The notes beneath the pieces are model-generated. The model was not told where the DNA came from. It did no database searches and saw nothing but the letters and a program-made list of their open reading frames with translations. Shown here in pieces: positions 45,424-54,544 of a stretch of 64,000 nucleotides of DNA (positions are counted from its first letter, which is position 1; every line of letters begins with the position of its first letter). This DNA is from Ga0077555 sp033764055 (GTDB lineage Bacteria; Pseudomonadota; Alphaproteobacteria; Rhizobiales; Hyphomicrobiaceae): the NCBI GenBank assembly GCA_033764055.1, contig JANRJI010000120.1:36696-100695 (forward strand). The letters run 5' to 3'. The position numbers and the translations under genes are program-made.

Positions 45424-46161
45424 TCAGGCCGGCGCCTGCGTGGCCACCAGCTTCCAGTTCGGGTCACGCGAGGACACGTCTCGCGCAAAGGTCCAGATAT
45501 CGATCACCTCTTTGATACGCTTGGGATCACCGGCGATGACCACGCCGCCGCGATCGCGCGTGGCCGAGATCAGCTCGCTGACGAATCGGACGGTGACGTG
45601 GGCCAGACTGCCCTTGAGCTCGGCCTCGACCAAGTCGGCCTTGTTGATGCCAACGAAGCTCTGGTCGATCTGGTCACCGCGGCTCTCGCGCTCGCTTATG
45701 GCAGCGGCAAAGCCGTCGAAAACCTCCCGGCTCAACAGGTTGCGTAACGTCTTGCGGTTGCCCTCGGCGAAGGCGGTGACGATCATCTCGTAAGCCGGCC
45801 TCGCGCCTGCCACGAAGTGATCCGGATCGAAACTACGATCGGCGCGCGCCACAGCCAGCAGTCCGTCGGCCAGCGCCGCGTTGCCCGAAGCAAGCGTGCG
45901 CACCTTTTCCTCGACCGCCGCCGCAGCGACGCCGGGCACGGCTTTGTCCGCAGGTGCCTCGGGCCGGTCCCGGCGGGGCAGCGTGACGACTTTCTCCTGT
46001 GCCTGCGCCGCAGCCGCGCGGGCTCTCTGCTCGGCCTTGTAGCGCTCCACCCGGGCGTCATCCTCGCCGCTTTTCTTGCCGAGCACACTGCGCAGGCGCA
46101 ATATGATGATGAGCGCCATGACGATGAACAGGAGCGTGAAGATGTCGATCTGGCCGTTCAT
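45424..46161 (-). CDS. Tim44/TimA family putative adaptor protein
   Basis: A 245-residue protein. An N-terminal membrane helix (IDIFTLLFIVMALIIILRLR) is followed by a charged linker and a Tim44-like domain from about residue 95 (NRKTLRNLLSREVFDGFAAA, then LAHVTVRFVSELISATRDR). The mitochondrial relative is a matrix adaptor of the protein-import motor. The alphaproteobacterial TimA form is anchored in the inner membrane and thought to act on protein translocation or envelope assembly. It is divergent from fxsA, the usual arrangement in Hyphomicrobiales. Confidence 0.92.
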   Translation of the reverse strand: MNGQIDIFTLLFIVMALIIILRLRSVLGKKSGEDDARVERYKAEQRARAAAAQAQEKVVTLPRRDRPEAPADKAVPGVAAAAVEEKVRTLASGNAALADGLLAVARADRSFDPDHFVAGARPAYEMIVTAFAEGNRKTLRNLLSREVFDGFAAAISERESRGDQIDQSFVGINKADLVEAELKGSLAHVTVRFVSELISATRDRGGVVIAGDPKRIKEVIDIWTFARDVSSRDPNWKLVATQAPA

Positions 46162-46532
46162 GCTCTAAGGTGCTTTCCAAGCAGGGGTCGCAGTCTGCGA
46201 CCGATGAGTGCCCCGAGACATATAAGGCTGGGCCTCGGCATGCTCCAGGTCTCCCTGGAGGTTCCGCGGCAGGTACCCGTCATAGGGGTCTTCGCGCAAG
46301 GTGCTCGCTCCCGCAACTTGGACGCTCGTCTGGAACTTAGGGTATCAGTCCCCTTTAGCCAAGCGTCGCCCACGCGATACGGCAACGACGGCGGCGGGCG
46401 GGCGCATGTTGCGGCCCCGCCGGGCCTCTCGGCAGTTGCTGCAAATTTCGTGCTAGTCCTTTAATAAGCCGTTTTCCCGCGCCCTCCGCACGGCGCTGGT
46501 GTCGGACAAGGCGCGCGGACCGGAGCTACGGC
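46162..46532. other. Divergent promoter region, 371 bp
   Basis: This lies between timA (minus) and fxsA (plus) and must hold both promoters. TTTAATAAG near 46460 is A/T-rich in a GC-rich context and could be an fxsA -10 region. No gene is seen. Confidence 0.5.
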
Positions 46533-47081
46533 ATGACCATGGTCCTGCTCATCGTTCTCATCGCCGTGCCCTTGGTCGAGATCGCCGTGATGATCAAGGT
46601 TGGCCAGTGGATCGGATTCTGGCCGGCGTTCGGAATCGTTATCGGAACCTTCATGCTGGGCGCCTCCGTCCTGGCCCGCAGTGGTCTGGCGGCCGCCTTC
46701 CGGCTGCAGGAGGCGGTTATCAAGGGGGAGCCGCCTGTGGCTGCGCTGGTCGACGGCGCACTGCTCACCTTGGCCGGAATCCTGCTCGCGACGCCCGGAT
46801 TCCTTGCCGATCTCGTCGGCCTGGCGTTGCTTGCACCACCACTGCGAGCGATGATTGCAGGCTGGGTTCGCCGCAGTCTCTTCGCAGAGGCCGAGGTGCA
46901 TGTATCTCGAACCTCCTACACCGCCACGAGCGACCCGCAGAGCAGGGCGAATGACGGCTTCGGCCGCGACCCTGGCGCCGGCCCCGTGATCGAAGGCGAG
47001 TTCGAGCGGATCGACGAGCGGCCGATCGATGAAGGTCGGCACAAAGGCGAGGCTCCCTCCCGGAGGCCGCGGGAAGAATGA
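46533..47081 (+). CDS. FxsA family membrane protein
   Basis: A 182-residue protein with four predicted helices in the first about 115 residues: MVLLIVLIAVPLVEIAVMIK, then IGFWPAFGIVIGTFMLGASV, VDGALLTLAGILLATPGFLA and DLVGLALLAPPLRAMIAGWV. The TPGFLADLVGL segment is characteristic of FxsA. The C-terminal charged tail is cytoplasmic. FxsA of E. coli suppresses phage exclusion by F; its normal role is unknown. It is divergent from timA. Confidence 0.92.
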   Translation: MTMVLLIVLIAVPLVEIAVMIKVGQWIGFWPAFGIVIGTFMLGASVLARSGLAAAFRLQEAVIKGEPPVAALVDGALLTLAGILLATPGFLADLVGLALLAPPLRAMIAGWVRRSLFAEAEVHVSRTSYTATSDPQSRANDGFGRDPGAGPVIEGEFERIDERPIDEGRHKGEAPSRRPREE

Positions 47082-47205
47082 TCCCTCGGGCAGTGCCAAT
47101 GCCTCCCAGTCGCAGGGGCAAGGGCTGCATCGGCCAATGCGCTGTCCCCACTCGCATGACTGCCGACGTCGCCACGGTTCATGCCGACCCGAAGAAGGAG
47201 GCTTC

Positions 47206-49131
47206 ATGGTGACTCGATCGGCAATGGGCCGGCTGCCTTCCGGCTGGTGCCTCGAACGTCGCCGCGACACGGTCGCTGCGCGCTCCAGTGAGCTCGGCTC
47301 TGATACAACGATGCGCTGCAATCCGGTCCCCGCCTGGCGGCTCGGCCTGGCACTGGCAGCCGTGCTGGTCGCGGCCGGCGGGCCGCCGTTGCGTCAGGCC
47401 CTCGCCCAGTCTTTGCCATCTGCCCCGGAAGCCGGATCGGGTTGGCGGGCCGGACCTCCGCAGATGGCCCGGAAATTCATGGTCGCGACAGCCAATCCCC
47501 TGGCCACGAGAGCCGGGGCAGATGCCCTGCGCGACGGCGGTACTGCCGTCGATGCCGCCATCGCCGTCCAACTCGTGCTCGGCCTGGTCGAGCCGCAATC
47601 GTCGGGGCTCGGCGGCGGAGCCTTCCTCCTGCATTCGGATGCCGGAACCGGGAAGCTCGTCGCCTACGATGGGCGGGAGGCGGCGCCGGCCGCAGCCAAG
47701 CTGGACCGGTTCGTCGCCAAAGGGCGACCGCTGCCTTTCCTCGCTGCGGTCAAGTCGGGCCTGTCGATCGGTGTGCCCGGCACGGTCCGGCTGCTCGAGC
47801 AGGCGCATCGCCGCCATGGCCGCTTGCCCTGGCCCCGCCTTTTCGCAGACGCCATCGCACTCGCCGAGAATGGATTTGCCGTCTCGCAACGACTGCGGAC
47901 GCTGCTCATCGAGGCCGGACCCGGCCCGTTCAACGCGGAGGCGCGGAGGCTCTATTTCGATGCCGCAGGAAACGCTTGGCCCACTGGCCACAGGCTGAGG
48001 CACCCGGTCTACGCAGCTACATTGCGTCGGATTGCGGACGGCGGCGCCGCAGCCTTCTACGAGGGCGCCATCGCCTCCGAGATCGTTCGCGCAGCCGCCG
48101 TCGCGCCTGCCAGCATGGGCTCCGTCACCGCGGCCGACCTCGCCGCCTATCGCGTCGTGGAGCGTGAGCCAGTTTGCGTCGGCTACCGCGGTCATCGCGT
48201 TTGCGGCATGGGACCGCCGTCGTCCGGCGCCCACGCCATCGGGCAGGCCCTCATGCTGCTCGAGCCATGGTCGCTCGGCTCGGGTCCAGGCGCGGCGATG
48301 GCTCCCGGCCCGCTGCACCTCCTGGGCGAGGCACTGAAGCTCGCCTTTGCCGACCGAAACTGGTATCTCGCCGATCCAGCGTTCGTGGCTGTGCCGGCAG
48401 GTCTGTTGGATCCCGCCTATATCGCCGAGCGGCGGCTGCTGATCCGACCGTTCGCACCGATGCGGAGCGTGTTTCCCGGTCTCCCGCCCGGGAGCACGCG
48501 GCAAGCCCGCGCCCCGGACGAGGCGAGCGAGGCATCCGGCACCAGCCACATCTCGATCGTCGATTCCACCGGCAATGCCGTCGCCATGACGACGACGGTC
48601 GAAGCTGCGTTCGGATCCGGCCGCATGGCGGCGGGCTTCCTGCTGAACAACGAGCTGACCGATTTTTCTTTCCGCCCAACGCGCGACGGCCGGCCGATCG
48701 CCAATCGCGTTGAAGGCGGCAAACGCCCACGCAGCTCGATGTCGCCGACCATCGTGCTCGGCCCGGACGGAAGGCCTGCCATCGTCACCGGCTCGGCTGG
48801 CGGCAGCCGGATCATCCCTTACGTGCTGAAGACGCTCGTCGCACTGATCGACTGGCGCATGGACGCCGCCGCAGCACTCGCGTTGCCCAACTTCGCCATT
48901 CGCGGGGGAGGGCTCGAGCTCGAGGTGCCGATGGTCGGGGGCATCGCCGGCGTGGGGCATCCAGCGGGTGCCGTCGGGGTGGTCGGCACGGCGCTTCGCC
49001 TGAAGCCGCTCGGTCACCAACTCCACTTCGAGACCATGACGTCCGGAACGCAGGTCATCGTTCGCCGCTCCACAGGGATCCTCGAAGGTGCGGCGGACCC
49101 GAGACGCGAGGGCACGGTGGCCGGTGAGTGA
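47206..49131 (+). CDS. ggt: Gamma-glutamyltransferase
   Basis: A 641-residue proenzyme. ATG 47206 is fixed by GAAGGAGG six bases upstream, though the secretion signal (RLGLALAAVLVAAGG) starts about 40 residues in, near a second ATG at 47311. The large subunit starts around MARKFMVATANPLATRAGAD. Thr446 (GTSHISIVDSTGNAVAMTTT) is the autocleavage nucleophile that begins the small subunit. GSAGGSRIIPYVLK is the family glutamyl-binding loop. It hydrolyses or transfers the gamma-glutamyl group of glutathione in the periplasm. Confidence 0.95.
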   Translation: MVTRSAMGRLPSGWCLERRRDTVAARSSELGSDTTMRCNPVPAWRLGLALAAVLVAAGGPPLRQALAQSLPSAPEAGSGWRAGPPQMARKFMVATANPLATRAGADALRDGGTAVDAAIAVQLVLGLVEPQSSGLGGGAFLLHSDAGTGKLVAYDGREAAPAAAKLDRFVAKGRPLPFLAAVKSGLSIGVPGTVRLLEQAHRRHGRLPWPRLFADAIALAENGFAVSQRLRTLLIEAGPGPFNAEARRLYFDAAGNAWPTGHRLRHPVYAATLRRIADGGAAAFYEGAIASEIVRAAAVAPASMGSVTAADLAAYRVVEREPVCVGYRGHRVCGMGPPSSGAHAIGQALMLLEPWSLGSGPGAAMAPGPLHLLGEALKLAFADRNWYLADPAFVAVPAGLLDPAYIAERRLLIRPFAPMRSVFPGLPPGSTRQARAPDEASEASGTSHISIVDSTGNAVAMTTTVEAAFGSGRMAAGFLLNNELTDFSFRPTRDGRPIANRVEGGKRPRSSMSPTIVLGPDGRPAIVTGSAGGSRIIPYVLKTLVALIDWRMDAAAALALPNFAIRGGGLELEVPMVGGIAGVGHPAGAVGVVGTALRLKPLGHQLHFETMTSGTQVIVRRSTGILEGAADPRREGTVAGE

Positions 49132-49218
49132 GTGGTCATTGCAGGATTGCGCCGCAGACGCTGGCAGAGCGTTGCAAGGTCGCCTAGCATCGCGCCGACA
49201 GTCTATGGAGGCACCGCG

Positions 49219-49974
49219 ATGCGCGACTATCTCGCCTGGCGCTTGGCGTTCGGGATCACGACACCCTCGACCAACACCGTGGTGCAGCCCGAGTACGACG
49301 ATATGCGGCCTGCCGGCGTAACCAACCACCTCGCGCGCATGGTCATCGCTGACAACCCGGTCACTTGCGATGCCGATTTCGAGAAGCAGCTCGAGGACAT
49401 CAATGCATCGCTCGAGGACGCGGTCGACCGGGTCATGGACGCGAAGCCGAACGCGTTCATCCTCGGAATCTCGGCACTGTCGGTCTGGGGCGGCACCGTC
49501 GAATGGGGAGAGGATCTGAAACGTCGTGTGCGCAAGGTCGCAGGGTGGGATATCCCGGTGACCATCTCGTCCGACGCCGTCGTCGCAGGCCTCAAGGCAC
49601 ATGGCATCAAGAGGCGCATCGCGGTGATGGAGCCGTACTACCCCTGCATCGAGCCGCGGCTGAAAGGCGTGCTCGGCGCCCACGGCTACGAGATCGTCCG
49701 CTTCTGCCATATGCGTGGCAAGAGCCCGGCGTCCTATTCCGTGCTGACGGCCAAGGACATGATCGACGCCGTGAAGTCGATCGATGGCGACGACGTCGAG
49801 GCGCTGGTCGCATTCGGGGCGAACCTGCCGTTCGGCAGGCTTTCGGATGAGGCCGAGCGTTGGCTCGACAAGCCGGTCCTGCAGATCAACGCCACGACCT
49901 ACTGGCACGCACTGCGCATGGCCGGCATCAACGACAAGATCTACGGCTACGGCTCGCTTCTTGCGCGGTTCTGA
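49219..49974 (+). CDS. Asp/Glu racemase superfamily protein lacking both catalytic Cys
   Basis: A 251-residue protein related to maleate cis-trans isomerase and arylmalonate decarboxylase: ITTPSTNTVVQPEYDDMRP is the first substrate strand. At the two catalytic positions, however, there is no Cys: FILGISALSVWGG (about residue 84) and LVAFGANLPFGRL (about residue 200), where relatives have AYxCTSG and SCxN. GGAGG precedes ATG 49219. It lies 33 bp upstream of a paralogue that keeps both Cys, so it may be a non-enzymatic partner or use another mechanism. Confidence 0.82.
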   Translation: MRDYLAWRLAFGITTPSTNTVVQPEYDDMRPAGVTNHLARMVIADNPVTCDADFEKQLEDINASLEDAVDRVMDAKPNAFILGISALSVWGGTVEWGEDLKRRVRKVAGWDIPVTISSDAVVAGLKAHGIKRRIAVMEPYYPCIEPRLKGVLGAHGYEIVRFCHMRGKSPASYSVLTAKDMIDAVKSIDGDDVEALVAFGANLPFGRLSDEAERWLDKPVLQINATTYWHALRMAGINDKIYGYGSLLARF

Positions 49975-50007
49975 AACGGCCCTCCCTTGCGGCAAGGAGA
50001 TCTGAAG

Positions 50008-50748
50008 ATGGCTCGACCCCAACTCAACGGCGACGGACGACGGGCTCGCATCGGCATCGTCGTGCCGAGCGTCAACACCGTGATGGAGCCCTGGGCGGCG
50101 CGGGTCGTCCCGGAAGGCGTCAGCGTGCATTTCTCGCGCATGTTCATCCCGGCGGCGACAACTGCCGAGACCCTGATCGAGATGGACCGGACCGACGGCA
50201 AGGCCGCACTGCGGCAGCTTTCGAGCATCTTCCCCCATGTCGTCGCCTACGGCTGCACGGCCTCGAGCATTGTGCAGGGGCTCGACTACGATGCACACCT
50301 GAGGGCCGAGATCGCTGAAGGCTATGACGTCCCGGCCACGACGGCGGCCCACGCCATCGTCACGGGCCTGAGGACGGTTGGCGCCCGGCGGATCTCGATC
50401 GTCTCGCCGTACCCGGCCCAGGTCGACAAGGCCGAGCACGAGTACTTCCACAAGGCTGGTTTCGAGGTGCTTGGCGGCGCCTATCTCGGTATCGTCGATG
50501 GCTTCAAGCTGGCCGAACCCGAGCCGGAGACGCTGATGGACCTGGGCCGGCGCGGCTTCGACAACCGAGCCGATGCTCTGGTCGTCTCCTGCCTCAATAC
50601 ACGATCGCATGCCGTCATAGCGCGCCTCGAGGCAGAGCTCGGCAAGCCTGTCGTCACGTCGACCCAGGCGACGCTGTGGCATGCGCTGAGACTGGCCGGC
50701 ATCAACGATCCCATCAAGGGCTTCGGACGCCTGCTCGAGGCACACTGA
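50008..50748 (+). CDS. Maleate cis-trans isomerase / Asp-Glu racemase superfamily enzyme
   Basis: A 246-residue protein. The start GRRARIGIVVPSVNTVMEPW is the typical IGxxxPSxNTxxE strand. Two catalytic cysteines are in place: Cys83 in VVAYGCTASSIVQGLDYD and Cys195 in ALVVSCLNTRSHAVI. AAGGAG eight bases before ATG 50008 decides the start. This family includes maleate isomerase and amino-acid or arylmalonate-converting enzymes; the substrate is unknown. It is paired with the Cys-lacking paralogue directly upstream. Confidence 0.88.
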   Translation: MARPQLNGDGRRARIGIVVPSVNTVMEPWAARVVPEGVSVHFSRMFIPAATTAETLIEMDRTDGKAALRQLSSIFPHVVAYGCTASSIVQGLDYDAHLRAEIAEGYDVPATTAAHAIVTGLRTVGARRISIVSPYPAQVDKAEHEYFHKAGFEVLGGAYLGIVDGFKLAEPEPETLMDLGRRGFDNRADALVVSCLNTRSHAVIARLEAELGKPVVTSTQATLWHALRLAGINDPIKGFGRLLEAH

Positions 50749-50796
50749 GGCGGCGAGGGATGTGCTTCGAGGACGGAAGCTGACACGGTGGCCCGA

Positions 50797-50826
50797 CGGA
50801 CGTGCTGCAGGCGGACGTGCTGCAGG
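50797..50826. repeat. 15-bp tandem duplication
   Basis: CGGACGTGCTGCAGG occurs twice in direct succession (50797-50811 and 50812-50826) in the gap between the racemase-like gene and the 3' end of dnaE2. It looks like a simple slippage duplication. Confidence 0.9.
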
Positions 50827-50910
50827 CGGGCCACGACCCTCCCCCCATCCTATTGGCTGGCATGTTGTATGGCATGCTCGTTTTTTCGGTGGTTGCATCG
50901 ATGCCACCTC

Positions 50911-53900
50911 TCAATGGAAATCGCGCGAGCGAGGAATGATCCGCGCCTCGCGGGGATGGCCGGCATGGCGAGCCCCGGGCCAGCGGGGATGTGCTGGTGA
51001 GCGGGCCGAGCCCGGGTCGGGGCGCAGCACCTCGTCGGCATTCGCGATCGGAACCGGCATCGGCATTTCGGCGTCCTCCATCAGCGTGGCCAGAAGATCA
51101 CTGCGGTCCTCGATCACGCCCGAGACGATGTGGACGATGCCCTCGTGTCGCTGGATGCGGCCGCGGACCAGCATCAGGCGGGCGGTCATGATCTCGCGCC
51201 GGAAGCGCTCCAGGGTCTTGGACCAGACGACCACGTTGGCGATACCCGTCTCGTCCTCGATGGTCATGAAGACGACGCCTTTCGCCGAGCCCGGCCGCTG
51301 ACGCACGAGGACGACGCCGGCAACCGCGACCCAGGCGCCGTGCCGGATGGACTTGAGATCGGCGCAGGCGCGCACGCGACGTGCCGCCAGCTCGTTTCTC
51401 AGGAAGCTCACGGGATGCGCTTTGAGGGAGAGCCGGAGCGTCTGGTAGTCGCTGACGACGTGCTCGGAGAGCGGCATGGCTGGTAGTGCTACGGGCTCCT
51501 CCTGGCCTGCCTCCCGCGCGGCGCTCCAGGCGAACAGCGGCAGTGGCTCCGTCCCCTGCAGGCCCTTGACCTCCCACAGCCCCTGACGCCGGTCGAGCCC
51601 GATCGAGCGCATCGTATCGGCGGCCGCCAGCCGCCCGAGAGCGGCGAGCCCGAGACCTGTCCGTTGCCGGAGATCGTGCACGTCTGTGAACGGCATCCTC
51701 GTGGGGATGAGATGCTGGGGAGGCTCGTCCTCCATGTCGGATGAGGATCGGGCGACATTCGCCCCCAGCGACGGGCGGCGGTCCGAAGGGCCCTTCGACG
51801 GGCTGCAGGCAGGCGCCCGCTCGCCTCGCAGGCACGAGGTCGGATGATCGACACGGTGGCGCGCCTCGACGATCCGGCGCGCCTCCGCTTCAGACATCCC
51901 CTCGATCTGCCGGAGGCCGAGCCGCAGCGCGGGCCCGGCCGGTTGCTGATGGGCAACCAAAGGCCGGCCGGGTGCTGCCGGTTGCTGATGGGAAACCGAA
52001 AGGCCGGTCGAGCAAATCTCGAGGGTGGCATCCCAGTCCGAGTGATTGATGTCGGCCTCTCGGACCTCGACGCCATGCTCGGACGCGTCACGGACGATCT
52101 GGGCCGGAGCGTAGAAGCCCATCGGCTGCGAGTTCAGAAGAGCAGCAGCGAAGGCGGCCGGGTGATGACGTTTGAGCCAGGACGAGACATAGACGAGGTG
52201 CGCGAAGCTGGCGGCATGGCTTTCCGGAAAGCCGTACTCTCCGAAGCCTTTGATCTGGTTGAAACAACGCTCGGCGAAATCGCGGCTGTAGCCGCGCCCG
52301 ACCATGGCCTCGACCATCTTCGCCTCGAGCTGGCCGATGGTGCCACGGCGGCGGAAGGTGGCCATCGCCTTGCGCAGCTCGTTCACCTCGGCGTCGGTGA
52401 GGCGGGCAGCATCCATGGCAATGCGCATCGCCTGCTCCTGGAAAAGCGGCACCCCGAGCGTCTTGCCCAGAATCCGCCTCAGCTCGTCCGGGGGGCCATG
52501 CTCGGGCGCAGGAGCAGGATAGCTCACCGTCTCCCGGCCGGAGCGCCGACGCAGATAGGGATGCACCATGTCGCCCTGGATGGGGCCGGGGCGGACGATC
52601 GCCACCTCGATGACGAGATCGTAGAAGCAGCGCGGCCTCAGGCGTGGCAGCATGTTCATCTGTGCGCGGCTCTCGACCTGGAAGACACCGATCGAATCGG
52701 CCTTGCACAGCATGTCATAGACGGCCGGATCCTCTCGCGGCACGGTGGCGAGCGCGAGTTGCCGGCCTTCGTGGACGGCAATGAGGTCGAAGGCTTTGCG
52801 GATGCAGGTCAGCATGCCGAGAGCCAGCACGTCGACCTTGAGCAGGCCGAGGGCGGCGAGGTCGTCCTTGTCCCACTCGATGAACGTGCGGTCGGCCATG
52901 GCGGCATTGCCGACAGGCACGACCTCGATGAGCGGGCCACGCGTCAGGACGAAGCCGCCCACGTGCTGGGAGAGATGGCGGGGAAAGCCGGTCAGCTCCC
53001 CGGCGAGCTCAAGCGTGCGCGCCAGTAGCGGATCTCCAGGATCGAGCCCGGCCTCCCGGACGTGCGCCTCGGGCAGCACCCCGCCCGAGCGAGTGCCCCA
53101 GACCATGCCGGCGAGCGCCGCGACGATGTCGTCCGAGAGGCCCATGACTTTGCCCACCTCGCGCACGGCCGAGCGCGAGCGATAGGAGATGACTGTGGCG
53201 GCCAAGCCTGCCCGGTCGCGGCCATAGCGGGCATAGATGTGCTGGATCACCTCCTCGCGCCGCTCGTGCTCGAAATCGACGTCGATATCGGGTGGCTCGC
53301 GCCGCTCCGGCGAGACGAAGCGCTCGAACAGGAGGTCGACCTCGGTCGGGTTCACGGCGGTGATGCCGAGAGCGTAGCAGACGACCGAGTTGGCCGCCGA
53401 TCCGCGACCCTGAGCAAGTATGGCGCGTGAGCGGGCGAAGGCGACGATATCGTTCACGGTTAGGAAGTAGGGCGCATAGTCGAGCTGGCGAATGATGGCG
53501 AGCTCGCGCTCCAGAATGGCCGAAACCTGCTCCGGAACGCCGTTCGGAAAGCGCTGGCGGATGCCGTCTCGAGCGAGGGCCTCGAGATGAGCCTGGGCTG
53601 TCGTGCCTGGGGGCACTGGCTCGCTCGGGTACTCGTAGACGAGCTCGTCGAGCGAGAAGCGGCAGGCATCGGCGATCGCCTGCGTGCGGGCGACGGCCGC
53701 CTCGTAGCCGGCGAAAAGACGCGCCATCTCGGCAGGTGCCTTGAGGTGTCGCTCGGCGTTACTGGCAAGGCGCAGCCCAGCCTCATCGAGCGTCACGCCG
53801 GCGCGGATGCAGCTGAGCACATCCTGGAGCGGTCGCCGGTGATGGACGTGATAGAGCACGGACCCGGTGGCAACGAGCGACAGGCCGGTGCGATGCGCCA

Positions 53901-54534
53901 GAGCTGCAAGCGCAGCGATGCGGGCGCGGTCGTCGCCCCGGTAGGTGTGCGATGCTGCAAGATTGAGGCTGGTGGCGTGCGTGAGCGCTGCGCCCATGCG
54001 GTGAAGATGGGCCTCGAAGCCGGCAGGAGCGGGAAGATCGGCCGTGCCCTGCTGGTGCGTCCTCCCGGCGGGCAATCGCACGATGTCGGCGGCGCCACCT
54101 CGCACGCTGGCCGTGCGCCAGTCCCAGGTCCCGGGTGGCAGCACGATGACGATCTGGCCCTCGACATGGCGGGCGACATCCTCGAGGCGGAGATGGCATT
54201 GGCCCTTCGGGGCCCGGCTCTGGCCGAGCGAGAGAAGGCGACAGAGACGCCCCCAAGCCGGTCGGTCGGTCGGGTAGCAAACGATTTGCGGCGCGTCCTC
54301 GAGATCGAGGCGGGCACCGACCAGAAGACGCAACCCCACGTCCTTGGCGGCGGTGTGTGCGCGTACGACGCCGGCCACCGTGTTGCGATCGGCGAGCCCA
54401 AGGGCGGAGAGGCCAAGAGCCTTCGCCTGGGCGACGAGCTCGTCGGGATGCGACCCGCCCTCCAGAAATGAAAAGTTGCTGACGGCCTGCAACTCGGCAT
54501 AGGGCATGCCAGCATGGATCAGATGAGGTCGCAT
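50911..54534 (-). CDS. dnaE2: Error-prone DNA polymerase DnaE2
   Basis: A 1207-residue C-family polymerase. It has an N-terminal PHP domain (FSFLEGGSHPDELVAQAKAL), the catalytic Asp motif PDIDVDFEHERREEVIQH, and GRGSAANSVVCYALGI, then a C-terminal OB fold (VVFMTIEDETGIANVVVWSK) and the DnaE2-typical end RSRDFH. GAGGAGG seven bases before ATG 54534 sets the start; imuB ends ten bases upstream. The protein is longer than usual because of two in-frame insertions at about residues 838-866 and 893-940 in the C-terminal part. It performs SOS-induced translesion synthesis with ImuB. Confidence 0.95.
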   Translation of the reverse strand: MRPHLIHAGMPYAELQAVSNFSFLEGGSHPDELVAQAKALGLSALGLADRNTVAGVVRAHTAAKDVGLRLLVGARLDLEDAPQIVCYPTDRPAWGRLCRLLSLGQSRAPKGQCHLRLEDVARHVEGQIVIVLPPGTWDWRTASVRGGAADIVRLPAGRTHQQGTADLPAPAGFEAHLHRMGAALTHATSLNLAASHTYRGDDRARIAALAALAHRTGLSLVATGSVLYHVHHRRPLQDVLSCIRAGVTLDEAGLRLASNAERHLKAPAEMARLFAGYEAAVARTQAIADACRFSLDELVYEYPSEPVPPGTTAQAHLEALARDGIRQRFPNGVPEQVSAILERELAIIRQLDYAPYFLTVNDIVAFARSRAILAQGRGSAANSVVCYALGITAVNPTEVDLLFERFVSPERREPPDIDVDFEHERREEVIQHIYARYGRDRAGLAATVISYRSRSAVREVGKVMGLSDDIVAALAGMVWGTRSGGVLPEAHVREAGLDPGDPLLARTLELAGELTGFPRHLSQHVGGFVLTRGPLIEVVPVGNAAMADRTFIEWDKDDLAALGLLKVDVLALGMLTCIRKAFDLIAVHEGRQLALATVPREDPAVYDMLCKADSIGVFQVESRAQMNMLPRLRPRCFYDLVIEVAIVRPGPIQGDMVHPYLRRRSGRETVSYPAPAPEHGPPDELRRILGKTLGVPLFQEQAMRIAMDAARLTDAEVNELRKAMATFRRRGTIGQLEAKMVEAMVGRGYSRDFAERCFNQIKGFGEYGFPESHAASFAHLVYVSSWLKRHHPAAFAAALLNSQPMGFYAPAQIVRDASEHGVEVREADINHSDWDATLEICSTGLSVSHQQPAAPGRPLVAHQQPAGPALRLGLRQIEGMSEAEARRIVEARHRVDHPTSCLRGERAPACSPSKGPSDRRPSLGANVARSSSDMEDEPPQHLIPTRMPFTDVHDLRQRTGLGLAALGRLAAADTMRSIGLDRRQGLWEVKGLQGTEPLPLFAWSAAREAGQEEPVALPAMPLSEHVVSDYQTLRLSLKAHPVSFLRNELAARRVRACADLKSIRHGAWVAVAGVVLVRQRPGSAKGVVFMTIEDETGIANVVVWSKTLERFRREIMTARLMLVRGRIQRHEGIVHIVSGVIEDRSDLLATLMEDAEMPMPVPIANADEVLRPDPGSARSPAHPRWPGARHAGHPREARIIPRSRDFH
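51784..51797. repeat. 14-bp perfect palindrome inside dnaE2
   Basis: CGAAGGGCCCTTCG is its own reverse complement. It sits in the middle of a segment of about 45 codons at residues 893-940 that has no equivalent in the usual DnaE2 plan and encodes low-complexity sequence, so it may mark a second inserted element. Confidence 0.6.
51941..52007 (-). repeat. Two-copy 39-bp palindromic repeat inserted in frame in dnaE2
   Basis: The copies run 51941-51967 and 51980-52007. Each contains GGTTGC-TGATGG-GCAACC (the second copy with one mismatch, GAAACC) followed by AAAGGCCGG. The 39-bp spacing is 13 codons, so the reading frame is kept and the protein gains repeated HQQPA segments. The hairpin layout and flanks match the 17621-17776 array when read on the opposite strand. 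Confidence 0.9.
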
Positions 54535-54544
54535 GGTTGCCTCC

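Noticed and set aside
47179..50907. 1242-codon minus-strand frame opposite ggt and the racemase-like genes
   Set aside because: Crosses several good plus-strand genes; composition is typical of antisense GC-rich frames.
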